From positions 1,364,001 to 1,428,000 of the forward strand of contig NZ_CP109444.1 of the NCBI RefSeq assembly GCF_036227225.1: a DNA stretch of 64,000 nt, read 5' to 3'. This DNA is from Streptomyces sp. NBC_01478. Lineage in GTDB: Bacteria; Actinomycetota; Actinomycetes; Streptomycetales; Streptomycetaceae. Of this stretch, positions 24,711 to 32,638 are shown in pieces; position 1 is the stretch's first letter, and every line of letters begins with the position of its first letter. Below the pieces are notes generated by a model that did not search any database, was not told the origin of the DNA, and saw only the letters and a list, made by a program, of their open reading frames with translations. Position numbers and translations under genes: made by a program.

Positions 24711-26948
24711 CTAATGACCCCCCGGTGCCCGCCCCTGCCGTAGCGCCGTCACACGGCGGTACAGCTCGGCTGCCTCTGTGTTGCGGCCGAGTTGTTCCAG
24801 GCAGTGGGCCTCGTCGTTGCGGCTGGCGAGGGTGTCCGGGTGGGTGGGGCCCAGGACGCGTTCGCGGGCGGCGGCGACGCGGCGGTATTCGGTGAGGGCG
24901 TCGGCCCAGCGGCCCAGCCAGCCGAGGCCGACGGCGACCTCGCGGCGGCTGACCAGGGTGTCGGTGTGGTCGGCGCCGAGGACGCGCTCGCGGATCGCGC
25001 ACACGTCGCGGGACTCGGCGAGGGCCTCCTCCCAGCGGCCGAGGCGGCCGAGGTTGACGCCGAGGCCGTGGCGGGCGCGGAGGGTCTCGGGGTGGGCGGG
25101 GCCGTGGACGCGGGTGCGGTCGTCGATCAGGTCGCGGTACAGCTTGAGGGCGTCGGCGCTGCGGCCGAGCCGGCCGAGGCTGATGCCGACCTCGTAGCGG
25201 GCGGCGAGTGTGTCGGCGTGGTCGGGGCCGAGGGCCTGGGCGCGGGCCTCGGCCACCTCGCCGTAGGTCTGCAGGGCCTCCGGCCAGCGGCCCAACTGGC
25301 CGAGCGCGTACGCCACTTCGTAGCGGGTGACCAAGGTGTCGGGATGGCCGGGGCCCAGCACGCGGGCGCGGGCGGCGGCGACCTCGCAGGCCATGCGGTA
25401 CGAGTCCTCCAGGCGGCCGAGGCGGCTGAGGTTGAAGGCGAGGTTGTGGCGGCAGCGCAGGGTGTCGGGGTGGTCGGGGCCCATCGTGCGTTCCCTGGCG
25501 GCGAGTACGGACGTGTACGCCTGGTGTGCGTCGAAGTGGCGCCCCAACTGGCCCAGGACGTACGCCATTTCCTGCCGGGCGGCGAGCGTGTCGGCGTGGT
25601 CGGCGCCCAACGCCCGTTCCCTGGCGCGGGCGACGTGGGTGTACTCGTGCAGGGCGTCGGCGGCGCGGCCGGTGCGGCTGAGGGTGAAGCCGAGTTCGTA
25701 GCGGCTGGCGAGAGTGTCGGGGTGGTCCGGGCCGAGGAGGTGGGTGCGTTCGGCGGCGACCGCGCGGTGCACCTCGCCGGCCTCCGCCCAGCGGCCGAGC
25801 CGGCCCAGACTCAGGCCCGCGTTGTGGCGCCCGGCAAGGGAGTTGAGGGTTTCCGCGGAGGGTGCGGACGGTGACCCCGGTGCGGGTTCCTCCCCGTGGC
25901 CGGTGGTCGGGCGGGCGATCCACTCGCCGGTGAGTCCGGCGCCGGCGTCGGGCGGGGTGGTGCGCAGTTCGGCGCCGGTCGCCTTGTGCCCAGTGGTCAT
26001 CCCGCGCGTCCAGGACGGGAGGCGCGGCTCGCCGGACACCGCTTCCGGCGGGCGCGGTCGGGGCTGTGGGGTCACAACGGTCGGCACGTACAAGGGAGTC
26101 GTACGGCCCAAGGTGATGCGGCGGCCCAACTCTCGGGCGTCGTGCGGACGTTGTTCCGGGAGTTTGGCCAGCAGGTCGAGGATGGCCTTCTCCAGGTACT
26201 CGGGAACCTCGGGGCGCCGGTCACGCGGCGGGGTGGGCGCGGTGTCGCGGTGGCCGATGAGGATCGCCCAGGCGTCGCCGAGGTCGAACGGCGGTGCCCC
26301 GGTAGCGAGTTCGTACAGCACGCAGCCGAAGGAGTAGAGGTCGCTGCGCTGGTCGACCTCGGTGCCGCTGATCTGTTCCGGCGACATGTAGTGCGGGGTG
26401 CCCATCGCGATGCCGGTGCCGGTCAGCCGGGAGGTGAAGCCGATGTCGGCGCCGAGGCGAGCGATGCCGAAGTCGCAGATCTTCACCGTGCCGTCGGTCA
26501 GCCGCATGATGTTCGCGGGCTTCAAGTCCCGGTGCACAATGCCCTGTTGATGGGTGTAGGCGAGCGCGGAGGCGACCTGCTCGGCGATGTCGAGAACGTC
26601 ACCGACGGGCAGCGGCCGCTGTTCGTTGTCCTCCAGGAGCTGGCTGAGATTGCGGCCGTCGAGCAACTCCATCACCAGGTAGAGGACGCCGTCGGACTCG
26701 CCGAAGTCATGGACGACGGTCACCCCGCGGTGCTGCAGCGCGGCGGCCACCCGTGCCTCACGGCGGAACCGCTCGCGCAGGACCCGGGTGAACGACTGGT
26801 CGTGGTGCGGGTTCAGCGGCTTGAGGCACTTCACGGCGACGAGCCGCCCCAGTGACTCGTCCCGCGCACGCCACACCTCGCCCATGCCGCCGCGCCCGAT
26901 CAGATCGAGCAGCCGGTAGCGGCCCTGGATCAGCCTGCTGTCCCCCAT
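24711..26948 (-). CDS. Ser/Thr protein kinase (Hanks type) fused to TPR/kinesin-light-chain-like repeats
   Basis: 745 residues. Kinase domain at about 11-275: glycine loop GRGGMGEV (18-25), Lys40 in AVKCLK, catalytic loop HRDLKPANIM (139-148), DFGIA (159-163), MSPEQ and SDLYSFGCVLYELATG. A Pro/Arg-rich linker (about 280-365) has no membrane segment, so the protein is cytoplasmic. The remainder is about eight 42-residue repeats with the pattern LGPDHPDTL..R.E....LGQLGRW.EAL..Y..V, the TPR_10/kinesin light chain type that binds partners. It resembles fused kinase-NB-ARC-TPR regulators but lacks an NB-ARC domain. No substrate can be named. Confidence 0.9.
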   Translation of the reverse strand: MGDSRLIQGRYRLLDLIGRGGMGEVWRARDESLGRLVAVKCLKPLNPHHDQSFTRVLRERFRREARVAAALQHRGVTVVHDFGESDGVLYLVMELLDGRNLSQLLEDNEQRPLPVGDVLDIAEQVASALAYTHQQGIVHRDLKPANIMRLTDGTVKICDFGIARLGADIGFTSRLTGTGIAMGTPHYMSPEQISGTEVDQRSDLYSFGCVLYELATGAPPFDLGDAWAILIGHRDTAPTPPRDRRPEVPEYLEKAILDLLAKLPEQRPHDARELGRRITLGRTTPLYVPTVVTPQPRPRPPEAVSGEPRLPSWTRGMTTGHKATGAELRTTPPDAGAGLTGEWIARPTTGHGEEPAPGSPSAPSAETLNSLAGRHNAGLSLGRLGRWAEAGEVHRAVAAERTHLLGPDHPDTLASRYELGFTLSRTGRAADALHEYTHVARARERALGADHADTLAARQEMAYVLGQLGRHFDAHQAYTSVLAARERTMGPDHPDTLRCRHNLAFNLSRLGRLEDSYRMACEVAAARARVLGPGHPDTLVTRYEVAYALGQLGRWPEALQTYGEVAEARAQALGPDHADTLAARYEVGISLGRLGRSADALKLYRDLIDDRTRVHGPAHPETLRARHGLGVNLGRLGRWEEALAESRDVCAIRERVLGADHTDTLVSRREVAVGLGWLGRWADALTEYRRVAAARERVLGPTHPDTLASRNDEAHCLEQLGRNTEAAELYRRVTALRQGRAPGGH

Positions 26949-27272
26949 CTCCCGCGATCGCCCCCGTCAGTGTTCGTCCCGCCCTCCCCTGGCTCGTCCA
27001 GTATGGCGAGCGATCGTCCGACTTTGTACGCCGACGGGCCACCGGTACGGGTGCGGGGGCCGGTGTGCAGGAGCCGGGGGGACGTTCTGCCGTACGGCTG
27101 ATGGGCGTACGGCGGCAGGAAGGCGTAAGGCAAGTGCACCACGCGCCGCCGGAGCACGTCGCGCGCCGGGAGAAGCCGATCCGGTTCGGTGTGACCAGGA
27201 TTGCCAGGTTCTGCCTCTTCGCTCTTGGGGGATCTCTCGTGATCGAGGTGGTGCAGCCCCTACGCTGCGGGA
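26949..27272. other. gene-free region upstream of the kinase gene
   Basis: 324 bp without a supported gene. It must contain the kinase promoter (minus strand) and possibly one for the small plus-strand gene at 27273. I saw no clear -35/-10 pair, strong hairpin or repeat. Base composition falls slightly between 27180 and 27240. Confidence 0.5.
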
Positions 27273-27518
27273 TTGCGGGAGTTGACGTTGCGTATCCGGG
27301 TGGCTGCACCGCATCCGATCCGTCGCCTCCCCCGCCACACCCCTTTCCTCGAACTGGAGGTGGACGGCGACGCAGTTGTTCCGGATGTGTGGGACCACCA
27401 CGTGACGGGGGCGGGGCGCGACAACGGCATGACGTTCCACTGCCGTTTTGAGCCGCTGCCCCTGGCCTTCCCCTTGGGGGATGGTCAGGACGCCTGGCTG
27501 GATCGTCTGGAAGCATGA
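27273..27518 (+). CDS. small hypothetical protein, possibly a truncated gene
   Basis: 81 codons plus stop beginning at a TTG (LRELTLRIRV). A compositionally normal stretch (FLELEVDGDAVVPDVWDHHVTG) suggests real protein sequence rather than noise. There is no good ribosome site and no recognised family. It ends only ~10 bp before a decapitated SDR fragment, which suggests that a deletion joined them and that this gene may have lost its 3' part. Low confidence both in the start and in it being functional. Confidence 0.35.
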   Translation: MRELTLRIRVAAPHPIRRLPRHTPFLELEVDGDAVVPDVWDHHVTGAGRDNGMTFHCRFEPLPLAFPLGDGQDAWLDRLEA

Positions 27519-27527
27519 GCGCCGTCG

Positions 27528-27840
27528 CTTGGTGCTGCCGGCAATGCGCGAGGCCGGCGCGGGCACTCTGCTGTTCACCACCGGCGCTCGCTCCGTCAAC
27601 CCTCAGCCGCCGACCGCCAACATCGACGCCGCCGCGGCGGCTCTGCGCAACTGGGCGATCAACCTCCACAAGGAGCTGGACGGCACCGGTGTGCAGGCCG
27701 CCCACATCGCCATCGACGCGACGATCGGCACCCCCACCTTCTCCGGACAGCCGCGGGGAACGGCCGACCGGATCGCGCCCGTCTACTGGGACCTCCACAC
27801 CACTCACCGCGACCAGACCGAGCGCGTCTTCAGGGGCTGA
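27528..27840 (+). pseudogene. C-terminal fragment of a short-chain dehydrogenase/reductase
   Basis: About 104 codons in frame 1 encode the tail of an SDR: VLPAMREAGAGTLLFTTGA (the strand leading to the catalytic Ser region), the helix ANIDAAAAALRNWAINLHKEL and HIAIDATIGT. The Rossmann N-terminal half with TGxxxGxG is missing, and the Tyr-x3-Lys pair is absent or replaced (the region reads NIDAAAAALRN), as in some atypical SDRs. No start codon with a ribosome site precedes it. First of several remnants in a decayed zone. Confidence 0.7.
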
Positions 27841-27898
27841 CGCCGCACGAGCAGACCAGTAATCCCCCTGTCCCCCTGCATCTGGCCGCCCAGGCACC

Positions 27899-28390
27899 AT
27901 GGCCTACGCCTACGACTCTGAGATCACAGCGTGGCCTTCGATGCTCCCGAGCGGGCCGTTCACCGACGTCAGCGTCGAGCAGTTCGACGCCACCGCCGCC
28001 CGCATCGCCTCGGAGGCCGGCGCGGTGATGGTCTCCGTCGAATACCGGCTCGCCCCGGAGCACCCCTTTCCCGCCGAGCTGGAGGACTGCTACGCGGCCC
28101 GGGTGTGGACCGCGAAGTCCCGGGACACCACCGACGTCTCCCCCTACGCCGCCCCCGTCCGCGCCGAGAACCTCGCCGGACTGCCTCCCGCGTTCATCTC
28201 CGCCGGCCGGTACGACCCGTTCCTCGACGAGGACATCGACTACGTCCAACGCCTCCCCCACGCTGACGTCCCCACCGAACTCGCCCTCCACTCAGGGGTG
28301 CTGCACGGATTCCCCACCCCTGAATCCGCGGTAGGCAGACCCGTACTCACCAAGATGCCGGCAGCGCTGCACCGTGGGCTCGACGTATGA
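27899..28390 (+). pseudogene. alpha/beta hydrolase (HSL/esterase family) with two in-frame internal deletions
   Basis: 163 residues where the family has about 310. The N-terminus (MAYAYDSEITAW), the block VSVEYRLAPEHPFPAELEDCY, and the C-terminal block YAAPVRAENLAGLPPAFISAG...DPFLDEDIDY are typical of hormone-sensitive-lipase-type esterases. The segment that should carry the HGGG oxyanion motif is missing between GPFTDV and SVEQFDATAARI. The segment that should carry the GDSAGG nucleophile is missing between ARVWTAKSRDT and TDVSPYAAPV. The frame is preserved at both joins, but no catalysis is possible. Its last bases overlap the ATG of the HxlR gene (ATGA). Confidence 0.75.
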
Positions 28391-28767
28391 GACGGCTGAC
28401 GCACTCGGCCCCGCACGCTGCGGGCCGTCACGACCCGGGGACCCACATGGCGGTCGACGCCGGCATCACGCTCTTCTTCCGTCTGTTCGGAAAGCGCTGG
28501 ACCGGACTGATCGTGTCCGTACTCACCACGGGGCCGGCGTACTTCGCCGACCTGCGCCGGGCGATCCCCGGGATCAGCGAGCGCATGCTCTCCAACCGCC
28601 TCACCGAACTCGCCGCCGCGAAACTGATCGTGCGCGAGGTGGACGAGGGACCGCCTTTGCGAGTGTCCTACCGGCTGGCGGAGGCGGGCACGGCACTGAA
28701 GCCCGCGCTCAACGAGCTCGCGCGGTGGGCGCAGACCCATCTGCCGCGGACGTGGACTGGGTCTTGA
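28387..28767 (+). CDS. HxlR-family winged-helix transcriptional regulator
   Basis: 126 residues from ATG 28387; an alternative ATG at 28447 follows GGGGA and would give 106 residues, close to the usual HxlR size. The winged helix is recognisable: FGKRWTGLIVSVLTTGPAYFADLRRAIPGISERMLSNRL is the helix 2-recognition helix region and VREVDEGPPLRVSYRLAEAG the wing. The N-terminal Cys used by redox-sensing relatives such as HypR is absent (FRLFGKRW). HxlR proteins bind as dimers and usually control a neighbouring enzyme; here all neighbours are decayed, so its target may be lost or elsewhere. Confidence 0.8.
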   Translation: MRRLTHSAPHAAGRHDPGTHMAVDAGITLFFRLFGKRWTGLIVSVLTTGPAYFADLRRAIPGISERMLSNRLTELAAAKLIVREVDEGPPLRVSYRLAEAGTALKPALNELARWAQTHLPRTWTGS

Positions 28768-28895
28768 AGGAGCTCAGCAGCAGCCACAGCAGGGGCGCCA
28801 CCTCGATCACCACCAGCAGGGCCACGAGTGCGTTGCGCACCAGACGCCGGACGTGCCGGCTCTTCGGGAGGGCGGCCGTCGGCGGGCGGGTGAAA
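28760..28895 (-). pseudogene. N-terminal fragment of a carbohydrate ABC transporter permease
   Basis: Minus-strand translation gives SRHVRRLVRNALVALLVVIEVAPLLWLLLSSFKTQ in two parts: a basic head and one transmembrane helix ending LLSSFKTQ. This is the start of a MalG-type permease, in which SSFKT follows the first helix. After KTQ the homology stops at the junction with the HxlR gene; five of six helices are missing. No start codon is obvious. It is back to back with a cellulase-like fragment, suggesting both came from one sugar-use locus. Confidence 0.65.
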
Positions 28896-28907
28896 GGTTT
28901 CCGCGCG

Positions 28908-29596
28908 GACCCCTCGAACGCGCCGTCAAGCTGCTGCGGGCGCGCCACCCGGCCGTCCCCGTGACCTACTCGCTGGGCGAGCCCTGGCCCGGCGAACTCG
29001 ACGACCTGCCCGAACGGGCGCAGATCGCGCACTTCCACTTCTACGTCTACGGCGTCCTCGGCGCGCTCTATGAGGCGGCGGGGCTCGGGCACGGCACCGA
29101 AGCGGCGCCCGAGACGGCCACCTGGCCCACCCCCGAACTGGCCGCCATGCTGCGCTCGGACGCGCCCGCCTTCAGCGACTACCAGCCGGACGAACCCTGG
29201 CGCCTCGCCGCCACCGGGATCCCCCGCGAACTGTTCTACGCACACGACTGGGTGGACCCCGACCGCTGGGACCTGTGGCTCTACGAGAACTATCCGGCAC
29301 ACCGGCAGGACATGCGGGAGACGCTGGCCTTGTGGGTCGACTCCGTCGCCGAGTTCGCCCGTCGCCGCGGCATCCCCGCCGTCCTCGGTGAGAGCGTCGT
29401 GGGATACACGCCACTCCTGACCCGTTTCGAGGAGGACGCCGTCGGCAAGGACATCGCGGAGTTCGTCGTCGACCGCTGTCTCGCGGCAGGCTTCCAGGGC
29501 GTCGTCCTGACCTCCAACGCGGCCCCGCACCACCCCATGTGGCACACCGACCGGGACTGGATGCGGCGGGTCAACGCCCGTGTCACCACAGGCTGA
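28908..29596 (+). pseudogene. C-terminal part of a cellulase-like (sugar-binding, TIM-barrel) protein
   Basis: About 229 codons, open to 29596, with conserved-looking glycosidase-like features: VTYSLGEPWPG, HFHFYVYG, the HDWVDPDRWDLWLYENYP block, and AVLGESVVGYTP, where the Glu resembles a barrel-end catalytic acid. The expected N-terminal half (usually about 150-200 residues) is absent and the apparent ATG at 28853 is created at the junction. It looks like the remnant of the cellulase-like proteins that accompany sugar ABC transporters in Streptomyces. Probably non-functional. Confidence 0.6.
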
Positions 29597-29651
29597 CAGA
29601 GCGCGACCTGAGAGAAGCCGGTGGCCTGGTGGAGGAGGTGCGGGCCGAAAC

Positions 29652-30032
29652 TCAGAACATGGTGTTGTCGTTGGCGCTCTTCTCGGGCACCTCCTGGATC
29701 ACGTCCCAGTGCTCGACGATCTTTCCGTCGGCGATGCGCCAGAAGTCCGCCACGGCCATGCCACGATCGCCGGGCTTGAGATGCAGGTTGCTGTGGGTGA
29801 CGACCACATCCCCTTCGGCGACAGCCCGCTTGATGTCCAGGCGCAGGTCCGGGAACTGACCGCGCAGCCAGTGGACGTAGCCGACGAACGCCTGCGGACT
29901 GTCCTGCGCCTCCGGGTTGTGCTGGATGTAGCTCTCGCCGAGATGCGCGGCGGCGGCCTGCTCCGGCTGACGGTCGTTGAACGCCTGCTCGTAAAACGCG
30001 ATGACGAGCGCCTTGTTGTCGGCAGCGGGCAC
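29652..30032 (-). CDS. SnoaL-like / NTF2-fold protein (ester cyclase family)
   Basis: 126 residues from GTG 30032, preceded by AGGAG at a 6-base distance. Typical SnoaL features: ALVIAFYEQAFNDRQPEQA at the N-terminus, YIQHNPEAQDSPQAFVGYV, and DFWRIADGKIVEHWDVIQ, where HWD is the signature of the predicted ester-cyclase/NTF2 fold. It is a small cone-shaped cytoplasmic protein. The role in this operon is unclear; such proteins often accompany oxidoreductases and may isomerise or sequester small molecules. Last gene of a four-gene unit starting at 31940. Confidence 0.85.
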   Translation of the reverse strand: MPAADNKALVIAFYEQAFNDRQPEQAAAAHLGESYIQHNPEAQDSPQAFVGYVHWLRGQFPDLRLDIKRAVAEGDVVVTHSNLHLKPGDRGMAVADFWRIADGKIVEHWDVIQEVPEKSANDNTMF

Positions 30033-30067
30033 GAGCTTCTCCTGCTCTCTTGGTGCTGGATCGTGCG

Positions 30068-30478
30068 TCAGAGGGTCATGGCGTCGCGGACGAGCGCCGT
30101 GTCGACGAACTGCTCGAAGCGGACGATGCGTCCTGCGCGTACGACGAAGTGGTGGGCGACACGGACGTCGATCGGCTTCCCTGTCGCCTTGTTGGTCGCG
30201 GTGTAGCGGGCGAGGACCACGACGTTCTCCCCGTCGACGACGTAGGTGTCGTCGTGAGCGGTCCAGCCGTCCCAGTCCTGGCCGAGCTTCTCCATCACGC
30301 CGGCGGTGACGCCGTCGGGGGTCCGGTAGGTGCCGGCGAGGGGGAAGCCGGCCATCTCCGTCCACTCGACGTCGGGGGCGAGGGTGGCCCGAAGGGCCTC
30401 CAGGTCACCTGCCGCGGAGGCGAGGTACTGACGCCGTACGACATCGGCGGGGGCGGTGGACGTAGCGAACTCGGTCAT
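30068..30478 (-). CDS. SnoaL-like / NTF2-fold protein (ketosteroid-isomerase-like)
   Basis: 136 residues, ATG 30478, only 2 bp from the stop of the upstream metallo-hydrolase gene, so probably coupled. Fold markers are VVRRQYLASAAGDLEALRATLAPDVEW, the PLAGTYRTPDGV loop, and HHFVVRAGRIVRFEQFVDT. It is distinct from the following SnoaL-like protein (low identity by eye), so this is not a recent duplication. Family members include polyketide cyclases, limonene-epoxide hydrolases and many of unknown function. Confidence 0.85.
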   Translation of the reverse strand: MTEFATSTAPADVVRRQYLASAAGDLEALRATLAPDVEWTEMAGFPLAGTYRTPDGVTAGVMEKLGQDWDGWTAHDDTYVVDGENVVVLARYTATNKATGKPIDVRVAHHFVVRAGRIVRFEQFVDTALVRDAMTL

Positions 30479-30480
30479 GG

Positions 30481-31287
30481 TCAGCCCCACTTCATCTCGC
30501 CCTTGGCGACCTTCGCGCCGATCTGCGCGGCGATCAGCATGCCGTTGTCGGGGTAGCGCTTGACCAGTGCCTCGGTCAGGGCCGCACCGTCGGCCGCCGT
30601 GGCGAGCTCCTCCTCGAAAACGAGAAGGTACTCGCGGGTGGCGGAGATGGCGGACGCGTTGGCCGGGGCGCCGGGCAGCCGGTGGCCGGGAACAACCAGG
30701 TCGGGCTGTAGGGCGGCCATTTCGTCCAGCAGGTCGATCCACGCGGCACGGTCGCCGGGGGTGGGGGTGTCGGCGACCCAGACGTGCTCCTGCTGGAAGA
30801 GCAGGACGCCGCCGAGGAGGGCGCGGTGCTCGGCCTGCCACAGGTAGTGGCGGTCGGGCAGCGCGGCCGGGCCGCCCTTGAGCTCGAAGCGGTGGCCCTC
30901 CAGGGTGAGGTCGCCGGTGAGCGGGGTGAGGTCGACCAGGCGGGTGGGCAGGTTCGGGCCGAGCGCGGCCCACGCCTTGAGCTTGCCCTCGTAGGAGTGC
31001 TGGATGTGCTCGATGACGATCGGGGTGGCGACGAAGGCCGCGTCGGGGAAGGCGTCGGCGATGACTTCGGCGCCGAAGTAGAAGTCGGGGTCGGCGTGGC
31101 TGACGAAGACGGTGGTGAGCTTCTTGCCGGAGTCGAGGATCTCGGCGGCGAGGCGGTGGCCGTCGGCGCGGGTGAAGCCGGCGTCGACCAGCAGGGCGTC
31201 GTTCTCGCCGGTGACGAGGGTGGCGGTCTTGTTCTTGCTGCCGGCCGGGAAGTCGAGGTCGAGGACCTTGAAGGAGAGGGTGCTCAT
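30481..31287 (-). CDS. metallo-beta-lactamase-fold protein with an altered metal-binding motif
   Basis: 268 residues. The fold is clear (ATLVTGENDALLVDAGF, then TTVFVSHADPDFYFG, WVADTPTPGDRAAW, VPGHRLPG). The normal HxHxDH motif reads H-A-D-P-D-F: the first His and the Asp remain, the second His is Asp and the last His is Phe. The later His (VPGHRL) and Asp (VADTPTPGD) are present. It may bind one metal or none, or use a modified centre; compare the canonical paralog at 37969-38862. Second gene of the operon after the DsbA-like gene, so a redox or electrophile-stress role is plausible. Confidence 0.85.
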   Translation of the reverse strand: MSTLSFKVLDLDFPAGSKNKTATLVTGENDALLVDAGFTRADGHRLAAEILDSGKKLTTVFVSHADPDFYFGAEVIADAFPDAAFVATPIVIEHIQHSYEGKLKAWAALGPNLPTRLVDLTPLTGDLTLEGHRFELKGGPAALPDRHYLWQAEHRALLGGVLLFQQEHVWVADTPTPGDRAAWIDLLDEMAALQPDLVVPGHRLPGAPANASAISATREYLLVFEEELATAADGAALTEALVKRYPDNGMLIAAQIGAKVAKGEMKWG

Positions 31288-31331
31288 GCGGGGGTTCCTT
31301 TACACGAGGGATGGGGTGGGGGCAGGGAAGA

Positions 31332-31940
31332 TCAGTGGGCGGCGAAGCGTGCGTCGACCTCGTCGGCGGTGGCTTGGCCGTAGGCCAGCGGGGTGACGGA
31401 GTCGCCGTCGACGGCGAGCAGAGTGGGGAACCCGGTAACGCCGAGCTGGACCGCGCGGCGGAAGTCGGCGTGGGCCGCGGTCTGTGCGTCGGGTGCTTCG
31501 AAGGCGGCGACGACGGCATCCGCGTCGAGCCCGGCGGCCTGGGCGACCGTCCGGTAGGTGGCCGCCTCGGACAGGCTGAGTCCGTCGACGTAGAAGGCGG
31601 CCTGGAGGGCAGCGGCCAGCTCCGCCGCGCGGTCGGGGGCGACCTGGCGCAGGGCGGCGACACCGCGGGCGGCGGCCTCGGAGTCCATCACGAACGAGCC
31701 GTCGGCGATCAACTGCTCGTAGGCTGCGCCGAACTCGGCGCCGGTCAGTTCGGCGATCTTGGCGTTCGCGCCCTGGACGTAGCCGAACTGGCGGACGGGT
31801 ACCTGCCGCGATCCGGTGAACAGGCCGCCGGAGACGACTTCCACCGGCAGTTCGGGGTGACGGGCTGCGACCTCGCTCAGTGTTCCGGAGAATCCGTGCG
31901 ACCAGCCGCAGTAGGCGTCGAAGACGTAGACGAGCTTCAT
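31332..31940 (-). CDS. DsbA-family thioredoxin-fold protein (FrnE-like)
   Basis: 202 residues. The N-terminal beta strand LVYVFDAYCGWSHGF carries CGWS in place of CxxC, a single resolving Cys as in some FrnE/HCCA-isomerase relatives. The helical insertion and VTGFPTLLAVDG with its cis-Pro (GFPT) near 175 confirm the thioredoxin fold. There is no signal peptide, so it is cytoplasmic. With one Cys it may act as a glutathione- or mycothiol-dependent reductase or isomerase rather than a dithiol oxidase. First gene of the operon and directly downstream of the operator-bearing promoter at 31996-32023. Confidence 0.85.
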   Translation of the reverse strand: MKLVYVFDAYCGWSHGFSGTLSEVAARHPELPVEVVSGGLFTGSRQVPVRQFGYVQGANAKIAELTGAEFGAAYEQLIADGSFVMDSEAAARGVAALRQVAPDRAAELAAALQAAFYVDGLSLSEAATYRTVAQAAGLDADAVVAAFEAPDAQTAAHADFRRAVQLGVTGFPTLLAVDGDSVTPLAYGQATADEVDARFAAH

Positions 31941-31995
31941 CGAAGACCTCGGCAGAGATGTGCGCCCGCGGGTTGCGAGCGATTCACCTGACAGA

Positions 31996-32023
31996 ACAGT
32001 AACTGACGCGTCAGATATTTCAA
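31996..32023 (-). promoter_or_regulatory. promoter with palindromic operator in its spacer, driving the DsbA-like operon
   Basis: On the minus strand TTGAAA (32023-32018) is followed after 16 bases by TACTGT (32001-31996), a plausible housekeeping promoter. The spacer contains the perfect 12-bp palindrome CTGACGCGTCAG at 32003-32014. A dimeric repressor bound there would block RNA polymerase. The MarR gene directly upstream (32096-32638) is the obvious candidate. The gene start is about 55 bases from the -10. Confidence 0.6.
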
Positions 32024-32095
32024 GGTTCGTGTGAGGTGGGGCACATGGGTGTGGCTGACCACATCAGTACACCAGCGTTACCGCTGGTCCGCAGG

Positions 32096-32638
32096 TCAGG
32101 GCAGTCGGGGCAGCAGGTCCCGGGCCGTGTGGCTGAGGATGCGGAGATCCTCAGCGAACCGCTTCCGATCCGCCTCGGGCAACGGATCCACGAGGTACCG
32201 CTTGATGTTCTCCAGGTGCACCCGGGACGCGCGTACGACCGTCTCCTCGCCCAGCGGCGTCAGCCGCACCAGCTTTCCGCGCCGGTCGTCGGGAGAGTCC
32301 GCGCGCGTCACGAAACCCGCCGCCTGCATGCGATCCACCAGCCGGGTGGCACCGCCCGTGGTCAGCACCTGCTCCTGGGCGATGGCACGCATCGAAAGCC
32401 CCGGCTCGCCCGCACGCCCGAGGATCAGCAGCACCTCGAAGACCAGATGGCTGATGCCGCACTCCACCTCCAGCGCCCGGCCGAGGATGTACTCCAGCCG
32501 GTTCGCCGCCCCCTGCAGCCGCCCGAACGCCAGGATGAGCTCGTGGTCGGCGGCCTCCTTCGCCGTCCTGATCTCAGCTTCCTCGCCCACGGCCGCGCCG
32601 CCCCCTCTTGTTCGTCCCGGTTCCACCGTACCGATCAT
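32096..32638 (-). CDS. MarR-family transcriptional regulator
   Basis: 180 residues from ATG 32638; an in-frame GTG at 32590 follows GAGGGGG and would give 164 residues, so the start is uncertain. The MarR winged helix is evident: VFEVLLILGRAGEPGLSMRAIAQEQVLTTGGATRLVDRMQAAG is helix-turn-helix and TRADSPDDRRGKLVRLTPLGEE the wing with the DxRxxxxxLT signature. Such dimers respond to phenolics, quinones or thiol oxidation. It lies upstream of, and in the same direction as, the DsbA-like operon, whose promoter contains a palindrome in the spacer. Confidence 0.85.
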   Translation of the reverse strand: MIGTVEPGRTRGGGAAVGEEAEIRTAKEAADHELILAFGRLQGAANRLEYILGRALEVECGISHLVFEVLLILGRAGEPGLSMRAIAQEQVLTTGGATRLVDRMQAAGFVTRADSPDDRRGKLVRLTPLGEETVVRASRVHLENIKRYLVDPLPEADRKRFAEDLRILSHTARDLLPRLP

